NCBI RefSeq assembly: GCF_902362185.1
Contig: NC_044509.1
Span: 8,855,866-8,919,865 of the forward strand
DNA: 64,000 bases
Direction of reading: 5' to 3'
Source: Chanos chanos
Lineage: Eukaryota > Chordata > Actinopteri > Gonorynchiformes > Chanidae
The notes beneath the pieces were generated by a model. The model had not been told where the DNA came from. It saw only the letters and a program-made list of their open reading frames with translations, and searched no databases. The translations under genes and the position numbers were made by a program. Position 1 is the stretch's first letter. The number at the start of each line of letters is the position of its first letter. Below, one piece after another: positions 10,661-23,382 of the stretch.

Positions 10661-11417
10661 TGTGACAGAGGGCTCTGTCTCAGGCCGCGAGCGGCATCCT
10701 TTCTCCCACCTTACCCCATAGTTCCACAGAATTCATTCATTCATCCATTCATCCATTCATTCATTTGTGTTTGTGTCCCATTGCCTGTACGTGTTTACAT
10801 ACATATCGCTAATGCACATTTCACTAAAATATGGCGCTAGCCTCGAGGGTGCACACTCGAAGCAAGCAGCAGATTACCCGGTTTCATTCACACAAACGTT
10901 TCCAATTCACGTTCACAATCGTACGGTTTAAAACATACTACAAACACACTCAACTACACCTAAATGTTAGTTATCATCTCGACTGTCGTTCTCTTTACAG
11001 TTACCGTCTTTATCATGTTACACACACACACACACAATTACACATTTAAATGTTTGTAGTATGGGAAGGTACCACAAAACCAGCGAAGGAGTTGGATGTG
11101 AAAATGTGACGATCTATTGAAATTATGGGGATAGGTGAAATTGGGATTGTATAAATATGTGTATAAAAGCAGTGGTGATTTTGTCTGTACAATGAAATGA
11201 TTATGATGGGCAATATTATTTTTAAATTAACAGAACGAATGTGGTATGTTCTGGGGGAGGGGCTTATGAGCGAAAAGAGGGTTTCAATCATTGTATGTTG
11301 AGAGAGTCAGGAGAACAGAAAGTAGCTGTGTGCTGAATTGAATTTGAGAAACTGAGAGTAGCGATTTGTTCATTTATTTGTTAATCTATCTATATATTTT
11401 TTGTTCTTTGTTTTGTT

Positions 11418-11474
<57 letters not shown>

Positions 11475-11701
11475 TTTCTCTTTTTCCTCCCCACTGTACA
11501 TATTTGCCATTTTGGACATTTTTTTTTTCACTTTTCTTCACTTTGGTTGGGACTTTTTTTTGTTTTCTTTTCTTTTTGTGCACTGTAAATAAAACATCTT
11601 GCACTTACATGCTATTTGCGGCGGAGCCATTTTGTGTTTGTTTGTTTGTTTTTGGTGTGTTTTGAGTAACCCAAACCCCTGTTCGGCTTTACCCTGCCAC
11701 A
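10661..11701 (+). mobile_element. Solo LTR inserted in copy A
   Basis: 1,041 bp beginning TGTGACAGAGGG and ending ACCCTGCCACA, with AATAAA near 11588 and a TA/T-rich tract at 11421-11480. The flanks are CTCCT (10656-10660) and CTCCG (11702-11706), a 5-bp duplication with one difference. Copy B has the uninterrupted site GTAGGCTCCTCCTCCAGC at about 55556-55573. This is a post-duplication insertion. The family was not identified. Confidence 0.8.
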
Positions 11702-12327
11702 CTCCGCCTCCAGCTCCTGGTCCTGGCACCATTGGCTCGGAGGATCTTGGTCCTGGCCCCGTCTCCTTGGAGGCTCCTCCTCCAGCTCTGGTCACCGTCA
11801 CTGCCCTGGCTCCTGTTCCTGGACCTGACCGTCCAAAGCCTCTGGACCCTCTGCTGCCATCACCTGCTCTGCCTCTGGACCGCCTAGTCCCGTCTTCTGG
11901 CTTGCCTCCAGACCGCCCAGTCCCATCTCCCAGAGCCACCAGACCTTCAAGCCTCGTTGCCTATTCCACCTCTGGACCACCCAGCCCTGCCTCCTGCCCA
12001 GCCATCAGGAAATTACTGTCACACCCTGGTTCTCTTTCCCCCCCTTCTGGTCATTGTAAGATTTACATATGTACTTCCTGATCCCTTAGTTAACCATGGT
12101 AACTGAATCATCAGTTGCACCTGTTTTTGGTTAGTCTCATCCTGTTCTGCTGTGCATAAATACTCCAAGTCTTACCTTGTTTTGAGTGTGGAATTGTGTT
12201 GTCAATGTGTTGTGTGAACAAGAAATTTGAATCCTTTAAGTTCCCAGAAGTCTTTTGTTTCGTAATGTTTATTTCTAATAAAACAGAAATCTTAACATGC
12301 ATCCAGAATCGCCTTTAGTCTGTGACA
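11702..12327 (+). mobile_element. 3' end of a broken LTR retrotransposon (copy A)
   Basis: A proline-rich stretch (11720-12010; PPPALVTV, LPLDRLVPSSGLPPDRPVPS) is followed by an LTR-like unit 12017-12327 with ends TGTCACACC and CTGTGACA and an AATAAA near 12279. No matching 5' LTR is present in the window. It is shared with 55560-56178, so it predates the duplication. The Gypsy-like assignment is an inference from the LTR ends. Confidence 0.55.
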
Positions 12328-13929
12328 CACACCACTTTAACAGGGCTGCTTTTCAATACCCAGGAGGTCAAGGCTTTACTCTTAAATGATACTTTAAACC
12401 TGATGTACTATGGTAAAAACAAAATTCAGACTCAGTTCAGGCCCATTTTCTACAAACTCCATGATGTTACTAGATATTGCAGAGAGTTCTATGCCATGAA
12501 GAAGCTTCTGAAGCCCAAAATTAAGGCATCTTAGTCAGAGATTTTCAGTCAATGACATGTTTGTATGTAATGCATTTGCAACATGATACTATACAACTTA
12601 TTATGTGACGTATATCCAGGAGAAGAGTGTACTCATTTTCTGTGGTCCACTACAATGGATTTCAGAGGTTAGTAAATACAAGCTAAAGCATACCATTCCA
12701 TCATAGTCATACTGTAGTAACGCAGTGCTATCTACTCGGTACCAGCTCCGTAGTAACCTAGGGGGTACTAAAAAATGCTGATGTTCCACTGTGAATGTGA
12801 CTTGTTTTGTTCAAAAGATCCAGGTGCTGCAATAATATGTTATCTTCTTTTATTATTATAACTTTATTTTATAAAAGGACTGCTACTGACTGCTTTATTG
12901 TTTTTGTTTTGGAATTGTACATACATAGTTCAATCATTTATTGCCAAACACAACTCATGCCATTTTTTGCACATGAGTAGGTCATGGCTAGCTACTTTTA
13001 TCTTATTTTATTAAAGAGGGAAAGCAGAAGCACTTTAAGTCAAAAGGAAAAAACAAATTTTATACAAATAAAATGCTGATTTATTATTTAATGCCATTTT
13101 TTCAAGTCATATTATTTCTTTGTTTTTTAATATCATTGTAAATATCGTATCGTGGGCTTTTTTACCATGGCATTGTTGTACCATGAGTTCTAGACCTTCC
13201 AGGTCTAGAAACCAGAGAGTCAGTAGATTACAGATCGATAACTGGAAGCAGGGCATTCATGTAGAACTGCGGCAGGGACTGTCAGACATGGAGTTGGTCC
13301 TAAACCAATTCTTTTCCTATTGTAGCAGCTACTGGAAGCTCTGGTTAATCAGCTGTGGCTGTGAGACCACTAAGTTCTCTATGAAAAGATCCACATCATG
13401 GCTTTTGTAACCATCAGTAGAATAAATGGTGACAGTTTGCCTGGATTGAAGTAGGTCAGAATCCAAAGCCCAGATGGCTTTGAATGCAAAGCAGACAACC
13501 TGTCTTCTTAACACTGGTTCTTAGGTGACTGTCTTCAGCCAAACAAACTGACAAAAGCTCATGCAGTATATATGTACAGTATCTAGTGCAGGCTTTCTGT
13601 TAACCAGTAATTACTGGTTTTTCCCTGTTAAAATTCATTAAAAAAAAAAAAAAAAAAACCAATCAATCAAAAACTTGTCTAGTAATGTCTAGTAATAATG
13701 CTCACACAAAATGTTGCTATAACGAAGGCTACCCCTAAACAGGACATTTGTGTTTTGACAGTGAAACAGCCTATTAACAGCCTACAGTACTTTTTTCCCC
13801 AAAAGGGTGCACTCTTTTATTGTGCGATACTTGCTACTAAGCCCACTACTGTTCAGCTTTGAAGTAATTTATCAGTTGCCTTGGCCTATTCATAGCACAC
13901 AGCTAGCTATGGCAATACAACCTTGAAAA
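12328..13929. other. Intergenic sequence shared by both copies
   Basis: It matches 56179-57600. An open frame at about 13171-13410 (SSRPSRSRNQRVS start) is kept in copy B but resembles nothing I know, and its differences between copies change amino acids. A poly-A run lies at 13640-13658. I do not call a gene. Confidence 0.5.
13188..13210. repeat. Perfect inverted repeat (hairpin)
   Basis: TTCTAGACCT and AGGTCTAGAA are separated by TCC, a perfect 10-bp stem with a 3-base loop. It is identical in copy B near 56858. The function is unknown; chance is possible. Confidence 0.6.
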
Positions 13930-16830
13930 GTTTTTCTTCAAAGATAGCAGTAAACCTACCAACACCTCTGACTCTGTGCCTGATGAGGAAATCCCACATA
14001 CTTCAGAAACTGTGGGTCCAGCGGCAAAGAAGGTGAGAGCACACTTTAAACCGAAGTGGCAGAAAAAATTGTGGCGTGGTTTGAGCACAAAATTGTGATA
14101 TGACTTTAACGCAAAACAATCGACGGAGTGGTCAAAATGTTTTGCTCCAGCTCAGGGAGGAAAAATGGCTTCACAAGTCATCCAATATGAGAGCGTCAGC
14201 CCTCACAGATCACAGCTAGTGCCAAGGTCACATTCTCACTCAACACGGCACAACAACAAATGCCTATGAAAAGTTATATCGACAGCGCCAAAGCACAGAT
14301 CAGCCATGAGCTGCATGCCCAATTACAAGTTGTTTCACATGGCCAAAAATGACATTCCAGGTCACCAGTTCAGAGGAATGGTTGGTTTACTGAGGGCAGT
14401 AAGGGTACTGATTTTGAGACAGATGACAGCATCTACAAGCATAGCGAGTCCTTGTGTGATATGGAGAAGGCACTGAAGAGTATTATTATGAGGCAGCTTG
14501 ATGAAAATCTGAAGGACAGTGAATTCACTGGAATTATCACTGATGAGACTGTCAGTATTGCCGTGGAAAATAAATTAATTGTATATGTGTAACCCTTTTC
14601 TTCCCTGGCGCCGGAAGGTACTCACGAGTCACACTCCTATTGATATAACAAAACAGAATCCTGGGTTCCCTACCGAGAATGGTGAGCTGGCTGGATCTCC
14701 TGTCTACCACTAAAATTGGGACTGGCAAGTCTAGGGCTAGAAAAGGTGAGGATTGCAAATACTTATGGGCGACAACAAAAAGAAGAACCTAAGCAAGATG
14801 AGAATAAACTAAATAGCGCGGTGCCTCCACTGAATAAGTACAATACCAGTGCTACCTGGCAGAAAAGCTGTAGATCTTCAGATATAGTTAACACAAAAGC
14901 AATAAGTAAAATGAATGATCCCTAATATCAGTATTTCAGTTAAACAACAGTGATGAAATGCCACGTTGATGAAATTTAACAAATTGGTGACATTTATTTT
15001 ACCCTTTTTAACTCCCCGTGAAATAAAAATAAAAATGAGTGTGGATATGTTCTTGCGTGCATGTATGCGTGTGTGTGAGAATGTGCATGCGTCTGCGAAT
15101 GTGTCTGTGGGTCTAATATGAATTAAAACATTAAATAACAAATATTCTTCCAAATCAGTTTTGTCACCATACCCACTTACGTGGAAACCTGACAAATAAT
15201 AAATCTTGGCAACAGAAAACAATTGCAACACGAATGTTCTCCCCGCACTCGCTACACTAGGCAATTAACTTCACAAAATGGCGGCGAAGCAATACAACTG
15301 TAACACAGCGGTTTTACAATGGATACTGATCACAAAACAAAATACAATGAACACACAAGCAAAATTTAGAGTCTTCACTACACCCTTTGCAAGCTTGCAA
15401 AATAAACGTTGGGGCCCGTTGTGTTGGTGCACATTGAGACAACTCACAGTTCGTGAAACTCCGAATAGCGAATGACATCAGACATAGACGGCATCAAAGT
15501 TCACTCACTTGGTTTTGCAGTCGCGCTTACCCCACGGGACGAAAAACAGTCTGGCCTCACGAATTAAACACTATAGGCTCCTCTCGAGCAGCAGTTCCTC
15601 AGCAGGTCAGCTACAATGTAGCTTCACAGGCTGGCAAAGTCCGCTTTCACTCGATCTAGTCCCCGGTTTTTCCGACAGCAAACTTCGTGTCACCAAATCC
15701 AACTTCTCTCTCTGCACTAGTAGCTTCTAGATCCTCGCTTAATGTCTCACAGTCTCTGATTGGCTCAACACACATCACAACTTTAAACTTGTACAGGATT
15801 GGTTACATCATTAAAGCTTTTTCACAACTTTGCGCGGGCAAACACACAGTATTACCAAATAAGGAAAACAAAGGATTATGGTAGATGTAGTTATTTTCAA
15901 TATACAATGTATGAAGCATTGTTATCAACTAAAATATAATTAACATTAGAAAGGCATTAACAAAGTAAAATGTTTTATAAGGGCCTTACATATGCCAAGA
16001 TTGAAAACAAGGGCAAGATTGAGACGTCTTTGCTTGGCAATTACAACGTGCAATCCCGGAATTGCGCAGTGCATGTCTGAGAAAGGGGTGGAGGTGCTGA
16101 GGGGAAGAGGAGCGGAGTTATCCTCGGATGGAGCCAGTGTGATGATTGGGAAGCATATTTGAGTTTTTGCTCTCTTGAAGAGAAATAATCCCTTCTTGAT
16201 TCAGTTGCACTGTATCGCACACTGAGCTGCACTGGCAGCTGGAGATGCAGCAAATGCTGTGAGTCAGGTAAGCACATACAAACGCACTGTGAACACAGTC
16301 CATTCATTCTACAAGCACACCGCAAGTAGGACAAATTGCCTTAATGAGCTGACAGCGACACTAACCGACGAAGACACAACCAGTTTGAAATGGCCAGGTG
16401 CTGTCCGTTGGCTGTCCTTGCATTATGCAGTGCAATGCATTAAAAGCGATTGGCCTGCTCTGGTAATGAAGTTGAGTAATGAAAAAGTGAACGGAAATAC
16501 AAAAGTCCAAGGTATTGTAAATCAGATTCAGCAGTACTCTTTCATTGCCCTCACCCACACACTGGCTGATGTACTTCCAGTGATAAGCAATTTGAGTTTG
16601 GTTTTTCAAAAGGAGGATGCCAATCTTGGCAACATCAGTCCAGTCATGCAAGCATGTATCACAGGTCTTATACAGTTGAAAGATGAATTTGGCCCAGAGG
16701 AGATGGAATTCCAAAATGATCTCCAAGATGGAAGGTACAAATATTTGGGAGTGACACATCTAAATGAAAGGTCCATTCACGCTCACAAAGATATTCAGCA
16801 TATATTCTGTCCCCCACTCCCTAACCTCCC
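13930..16830 (+). mobile_element. Decayed hAT DNA transposon (copy A), ZNF862-like
   Basis: The translation shows hAT-transposase pieces in order: an amino part with KVRAHFKPKWQKKLW; EKALKSIIMRQLDENL and IITDETVSI near 14460-14580; SSDGASVMIGKH near 16120; and VSTYKRTVNTVHSFYKHTASRTN, WPGAVRWLSL, LADVLPVISNLSLVFQKED at 16259-16750. Several stops and frameshifts interrupt it, and it is further split by the LTR insertion at 14588-15990. The same fossil without that insertion is at 57600-59130. Terminal inverted repeats were not located. Confidence 0.75.
14588..15990. mobile_element. LTR-like insertion in the hAT fossil, copy A only
   Basis: 1,403 bp beginning TGTAACCC and ending GGCCTTACA, flanked by a perfect 4-bp duplication TATG (14584-14587, 15991-15994). 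Copy B has the empty site (TTGTATATGCCAAAATTG across 58261). The ends and 4-bp duplication suit a solo LTR of an ERV-like element. No internal coding region is evident. It inserted after the duplication. Confidence 0.78.
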
Positions 16831-18055
16831 TCTCTTTACATATATATGTAGGGGTTTCCAGGCCTGTAGACCATGCTACCCATAATTCCTTGCTTGACCC
16901 CATCGGTAATCTGAACCCATCTTCTCAGCTTTCACTGTAAAACAGCATTGGATACAGCAATGGAGCCAGATACCACACACAGTGATGACGCAATTTTCGC
17001 CATAAAACCGCGGAAAATTCCAAACTCTCACTCTCCAGCTCTCTTCAATTCTCCAACTCTCTAGCAGCGGCTCGCTCTAGCAGCAGCTTGCTAGCAGCAG
17101 GTGTCTCTAGCGGGTGTTCCTGCCTGCATACAGAGACTCCGTTAATCCCTGGCACCTGATCTCTCAGATGAGTGATCCTACCTGGAGAAAGAGACACTGT
17201 TTCTCTGCCGAAGAAAAGAACAAGGAAACAACGAAGCGAGACATCTGTACAGTCAAAGTTTTAATGTACTTTCTCTCGCGCAGTTGTGATTTTAACTGCA
17301 ACCAGCTAATTACACTGTAACGCACATAGTATTCGACGGAAGAAAAGACGACCGGACCTTTTTTGATTTTCTTTAAACGTCGACGAATTAAATCAAGAAC
17401 CCTTCAAGATCATCGGACGAGCAGCGGAGCCCCGAAGATCTTCAAGCGACAAGGAAAAGAACTTCTCCCTGGACCTGCGAATCGCACTGCTCATCAGGCC
17501 ACCAAAGAGGCATCTTCGGTCGCCTCGCAATGAGCTATTCAAAGTAAGGCTGGCATCTGGGCACACTTTAGTCTTAAGATTATATGCTGTTAACGTGAGG
17601 GAAGTGTTGATATTGGAATTCTTTTAAGATTTAAATGTACACACTGTATATCATGTACAATGCGATTTTTAGCCGCTTGTTATTTATTTATTTTATTTTT
17701 TTTTTGGTTACAACTTATGAAGGATACATCTGGCATGCATTCTCTCTCTCTCTCTAACTCCCTTTTTCTGATTGCACACCTCCGACATTGGGATCGCAGT
17801 GTGACTTAAGGGTTGGTTAGAGTTGTTGAGTTTAGGCCTACTTGCTTGAGACTAGCTCTCAAGTTAGAGATTCTTTGTTCTCTCACACACATGCACTTCT
17901 CGTTGCCCATCCCTACTTGGTGCCTAGCACACACGCTTGCGCACTACATCCTCATACCACACATACCTCTTGCCTGTGCGCCTGCGCACAGCCTCTCTCC
18001 CTCGCTCCTCCTCCTCTTTTCTGTGCGCAGCTGGGCACACGCGCACATACACGCA

Positions 18056-18108
<53 letters not shown>

Positions 18109-18109
18109 A

Positions 18110-18164
<55 letters not shown>

Positions 18165-18640
18165 CTCTACTCTAACACTCATTCAGTCCTACACTGAATA
18201 CTTGTACATAGACTCATCACCATTGTATTACCATTTACGCTTTGATCATTCTATTTGCTGCTGATTATTGATTGTACCATATCAGTATTAGTTTGCCAAG
18301 TAGTATTGATTATGTTAATAAATAGCATCTTTGAAATAAACTGTTGTCCTGTCTGTTTCTGCTGCAGTATTCACTGAATGCCAACCTCTGCCATCAAAGT
18401 ACTCCCAATTACCTTCATCAACCTGGCTGTGTATGAGTGTTATGGATTTAGTAGTGTAATTGTAATACATTAGTACTGCAATACTCTCTAAGACTGTAGC
18501 ACAGTGTTACAGCTAGCTTATCCCATTAATCTTGGTTGTTTAATTAACAAAATATTGAACACCCAAATTAATGGTTAATAAATTATATTAGACTGATTTT
18601 TATGAGACTGATTTATTAATCCTGTCACACCTACATCTTT
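16831..18640. other. Repeat-like non-coding block before the plus-strand TAAR
   Basis: GC-richer than its surroundings and shared with copy B (59131-60865). It includes a purine-rich stretch at about 17330-17540, a CT/CA microsatellite, and an AATAAA near 18318. Ends resembling TGTAGG (16847) and CCTACA (18630) hint at an old LTR, but no target duplication is visible. Its identity is unresolved. Confidence 0.4.
18058..18163. repeat. (CT)n(CA)n microsatellite
   Basis: About 46 bp of CT followed by about 50 bp of CA. The copy B counterpart at about 60341-60391 is much shorter. Confidence 0.95.
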
Positions 18641-18681
18641 TGGTGTCCCTGTGTTAGGATTGCAATTATACCTGCACATAA

Positions 18682-19701
18682 ATGGAGTTCACAATGGAAA
18701 AAGAATATCAGACAATCCACTACTGTTTTCCGATGCTGAACACATCTTGCAAAAAGGAATTTAGATCAAAATCTGAACATATTTTCCTGTACATCTTTTT
18801 TTCATTATTGTCAGTGTTCACTGTATTTGTGAACCTTCGAGTGATTCTCTCCATCTGTCACTTCAAGCAACTCCAAACTCCAACAAACTTTTTCATCCTT
18901 TCTCTTGCTGTGGCAGATCTTTTTGTTGGGATTTTTGTGATTCCGGTTGAAAGCATAAAGTTTGTGGAGTCATGCTGGTATTTTGGGCCAGTTTTTTGTT
19001 TTATGTTTCAGCTAATTGTTTACACTGTTATCTCAGCCTCTCTTAGCATTTTGGTGTTTATTGCCACGGATCGTTAAGTTGCTGTATGTTACCCATTGCT
19101 TTACTCCTCATTGGTAACCGTTGGCAAAAGTACGTTTTGCATTTGTCTAAGCTGGTCATGCTCTCTCATATATAATCTGATACTTCTTTATAGCAATAAC
19201 CACAGCAAGCATGAACAGGTGAAAGTTTGTAAAGGAAAGTGTGTACTTTTCATTAGGTTTACATGGGGAGTTACTGATGTATCTTTTTCCTTTGTTTGTC
19301 CTTGTTCCGTTATGATAACTCTATATTTGAAAATATGTCAAGTGGTGAGATACCAGGTCCAAGGCATTAACTCTGTAAACACAGACAACAGATCTGGCAT
19401 TGTGGTCAAAACTTCAAAGAGATCTGAACGAAAAGCAGCTAAAACATTGGGTGTTGTGGTTGCAGTTTACCTGCTTTACTGGATGCCTTATTACATTAGT
19501 CTACTAACTGAAGATAGCATTTCATCTTCATCTATCATTACATCTTTTTTTTCATGGGTTCTGTATACAAATTCCTTTGTAAACCCTCTCATCTATGCTA
19601 TATTTTATCCTTGGTTTAAAACATCAGTGAAACTCATACTACAATTAAAAGTCTTTGAAAAATCATCTGCATTTTTAAATCTGCACTCAGAAAATGTTTA
19701 A
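18682..19701 (+). pseudogene. TAAR with a single stop in the DRY motif
   Basis: A single-exon TAAR of 339 codons that is open throughout except for one TAA at 19075-19077. The stop replaces Tyr of the DRY motif (codon 132). Otherwise complete: sequon N20TS, LAVADL with D2.50, C3.25 at 106, TM4 Trp, Asp199 at 5.42 and Pro207 at 5.50, RSERKAAKTLG, YWMP in TM6 (usual CWxP altered), and fingerprint NSFVNPLIYAIFYPWF. Position 3.32 (113) is Val, so the classical Asp is missing. It is a second subtype, distinct from the MDN group, with TM6 ending TEDSISSSS. The lone stop suggests recent loss, or an allele. The copy B counterpart at 60910 has different lesions. Confidence 0.88.
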
Positions 19702-20280
19702 TGCAGCAATTAGGTCAATATCCTAATAAAATGCACTCTTAGTTAAATGGCCAAGTTTGTACTGGGAAAACACACTTCCAAAACTATATGCAAATTGAAA
19801 AACCAATATTAGTGAAATTGAGATGCAGTACATTCATAAATTCTATAAAGCTTTCTTGACAAGTCACTGTTCAAATTATAACAAACAAGTGCTGAATGGA
19901 AGGTGATTTCTGGACCTGTAATGTACATGTCAGTTGAAGTACATGCCTTTACTGAAGAGGATCTCAATGATCAGAAATAAGGTCAGTTTTACACCATTAG
20001 TTGCTTTGCTCATGTCCATAAATTAAGTTAGAAAACACAGAAATTCAGAAAGTAAAAAATAACAATACAGTGAAAAGCACTCCAGTTATCAACAAGTTCT
20101 GTTATAAAAAAAAATAAAATCCTTGCTTGACAGAGTTTCAACTTCTCTAGAATTATGTACATTAATTGTGCTGACAATAAATAAATATTGCTGACATGTT
20201 GTTACAAATAGACGGTCTTATTTCTGTGGAATGTGAGTAATCTAAAATTAGACAGTAATACTCAGTCATAAATTATTATG

Positions 20281-20433
<153 letters not shown>

Positions 20434-21006
20434 CATTTGGAAAACAATATTTTTAGGTATATTTGTAAAATACTTTCACATTGATATAAATATTTCTAAT
20501 GGCTTACTACATGAAAAGACCGTAAACATGGCATGACATAGGCATGTCTTATTATCCCTGTGCAAAAACAAATCACAGACTGTAATCATGCCACTCTTAT
20601 AGTGCTAGGTTATGTTAAATTTAATAGAGTTTTTCATTGTTCTGATTATCCATAATGACCTGAATATTTTCAAAACTGCAACAAGAGTGTTTCATCTTCT
20701 GTGAAATTCTGTGATTTAATCAATACAGTTATGCATAATCATATTGTAAACTTTTTATGAGTTCATTTCTATGTGCCTAGTTCACAATATTTTTCCACTG
20801 CTGAGGCCTTTACATATGTTGAACTCTCAACTAATGATCAAAAACCTTGATGGTGTAAAACATGGTACTCAGCCTGAACACTAGGTGAATTTGTGATTCC
20901 CTGTCCTCAAGTCAACAGACTGACATTCATTATATTATATTTATTCATACCAAATAGCAGCTGGAGGATATTTAAAATCTATAGAGCACTAGAACATTCT
21001 CACATC

Positions 21007-21008
<2 letters not shown>

Positions 21009-21060
<52 letters not shown>

Positions 21061-21061
21061 T
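21009..21061. repeat. (TAA)n microsatellite
   Basis: About 17 TAA units. Copy B has TAA followed by its complement TTA (63056-63121), which could form a hairpin. Confidence 0.95.
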
Positions 21062-21509
21062 TACTCTGTGAGTGAGAATCTGACATAAATAATCATAATT
21101 TAATAAATAATATAGAAAATGTCCCCATGCTTCTCAGTACAACAGAAAACTTCTAAGCTTCTGTAAGCAAGACACATTTTTCTAAAATGTAACTTAAAAA
21201 ATGCAAATTTCATTATGAGATCATTAAACAATGCTAATAAATACTTCCTGTAAGTGACTGAGAAAAGAAAAGACATGAATTATGTGTAATGTGTTTCTTT
21301 CTCTTTTTTTTTTTTTGCATGACCCTACTTTTTTCTCCATCTTATGATTTCAAAACATCATTTGAAGTTATCATGACTGAGATAGAATGACTTATTACTG
21401 CATTCAGATATTACTTCATTTTACTGAAAAATCTTTTCTTTTTCTTTTTTTATTTTGTGATTAATTATTTATTACACTGTAAATAAACTGCAGTATGCTG
21501 ATGATGAAT

Positions 21510-22092
21510 CAAATACTCTTAGTGTTTGGTTGATATTTTGAACCAGGGATAAAATAATGCGTAAATAAGTGGATTCATACATGAATTCACGTACATCAAC
21601 CACAGTAGAAATGTCATGACAAGCGATTCAGATGTGACACTGCCCAGAGAAAGACCATTTATGTAATATGGTATCCAACAAAGTAGATAAACAAAAACGA
21701 CAATACCTAATGTTTTTGCGGCTTTTCTTTCAGACTTCAGTAGGGTTAAACCTTTCCCCCCTACAGAGACCCCAGTTGTTATGGAGTTAATTACCTGGGC
21801 CTGATATTTTGCTACACAGTATATTCTCAAATATAAAGATATTACAACTGAACAGGGGGAAATTAATGAAAGGATAAGGTCAACAATAGCCCAAGTGAAG
21901 TTCAAGATAAACAGACACTCTCCGTAACAGATATTACGTGTCTCTGGATAAAACATATAATTAAATAAAATAGCCACAGAATAAATAAGAGAATATAACC
22001 ATATAACGGAAATACAGATTATCACCCTTTTAATGGTCACTTTCATGGAATACAGTAAAGGAACACTCACAGCAATATATTGGTCTATAGAT
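21510..22092 (-). pseudogene. Truncated TAAR, DRY to tail only
   Basis: The carboxyl 60% of a TAAR close to the 23970-24962 gene. It starts abruptly at about 22092 inside the DRY region (DQYIAVS, with Arg changed to Gln) and runs through TM4, TM5 with Asp at 5.42 (AIVDLILSLISPC), TM6 CWIP, and NSCMNPLIYALFYPWF. TM1-TM3 are missing; unrelated sequence follows beyond 22092. A 10-bp deletion near 21530 shifts the tail, ending it early after KISTKH. The copy B relative at 63542 keeps the full tail, so that deletion is specific to this copy. Confidence 0.88.
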
Positions 22093-22518
22093 GTCTATGT
22101 GATACCTACACATCTGTTAAGAAGATGACTGCAATAGGCCATTGGCTCACTGGCACACTGTCACAGAGACATCAGTGCCTGATGTCTAGCTGAAATCCTG
22201 CTGCTGTAGAAGATGTTCTTCCCTGACAACACACACATATGTGTGAGATGTCATTGTGATGCTTGCAAAACCCATTGGAAAAGCACTTATGTTATGCCGT
22301 TTGTTCACTGGAAGAATGTCACTGAGACATTCCATCCCAGCTGTTTATTTGTTGTTTGCGCAACACAGCTGTGGTATTTCTTCTACATTTTAACATGTCT
22401 AGCAGTTGTGTTCAAAAGAATTCTTTGTTCTATTTGTTTTATTCAGTAAACTAAAACGATGTGTCTTTTTCCACATGCAATTAGCATTAATGAATCTACA
22501 AATAGTGGTGGTTTCTGT
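22093..22518. other. Unassigned sequence after the TAAR truncation
   Basis: No homology recognised. It replaces the expected amino half of the TAAR and so marks a deletion or rearrangement breakpoint. Confidence 0.4.
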
Positions 22519-22938
22519 TGTTGGCTTTTCTTGTGATCTTACAAGTAAACAAACCGGACCAAAAATGTGCTTAGAGAAAAGCTTTATTTGGTGGTGATGG
22601 AATCAGGTAGCTGGACTGCCTGTGAAGCTTAGCTCAGAGAACTGTTACCGTGATCGGCCTTTTATGCCACGAAACAAATGGCAACAGACAATAAGTTTAC
22701 AATGTTGCTTAAGGAAGATCAGAATCTTGATGTTAATGCTAAAGGCCCCTTTTGTCTGTGGTGGTTGCCATTTGCCCATTATTGGTTGTATTTTGCCTTA
22801 ATCAGTTGCTATTGGCTCCAACTGTAATGTGGCACCAGAGGTGTGAAGCTTTCTTTGTAGCTATGATAATAAGACCGTCAGGTTCAACAGTTCTCTTATT
22901 CTGAACCATGTCTGTTCAGATGTTACTATAATCTTACA
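22519..22938 (-). mobile_element. Solo ERV LTR (TGTAAG family), minus orientation
   Basis: A 420-bp relative of the LTR at 7803-8216, inverted. It has the reverse-complement ends TGTTGGCTTTTC and ATCTTACA, and a GCATAAAAGG promoter box near 22665. The flanks CTGT (22515-22518) and CTAT (22939-22942) differ at one base. It is more diverged than the 7803 copy, so probably older. Confidence 0.85.
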
Positions 22939-23337
22939 CTATACGAACATTTCATTCAAAAAGATTTATACTTGCTAATGTGTAGCTTATGCTCCTGAAC
23001 TCCCCTCCATCCACAGCTTGATTTTTAATGATAAATAAAGACAAGGACAAATAATTATTTTGGAAAAATTGTATCTAAAAAACTACTTAATAAAAATGTA
23101 CACTGTTTCATTTATGGCTACTGCAATGAACAAACAAGATATGGCCAATTCCCTTATACTTCTATGCCCTCTAGCTTGCACAACCATGTCATACCATAGG
23201 GTATTTCCCGACTTAACAAAACAAAACTCTATTGTCACATCAGAGTTTGAAAAAAAAGATTAGCCGTATAATCCCAACATAGTATTGAATTTATTGAACA
23301 ACAGGATTAAATATGCTTGGTCAGTGCAGCAGAAAAG

Positions 23338-23382
<45 letters not shown>

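Noticed and set aside
11366-12081. Phe/Tyr-rich and proline-rich open frames
   Set aside because: The first is a by-product of TA and T runs in a solo LTR. The second is the tail of a broken LTR retrotransposon, not a host proline-rich gene.
16259-16885. A host ZNF862-like gene
   Set aside because: The frame is one piece of a decayed hAT transposase interrupted by stops and an LTR insertion, duplicated in copy B.
17813-18264. Long Ser-Leu and His-Thr repeat frames
   Set aside because: Pure translation of the CT/CA microsatellite.
22213-22449. Cys-rich 78-codon frame
   Set aside because: It has no recognisable domain, sits at a rearrangement breakpoint and has no second copy.
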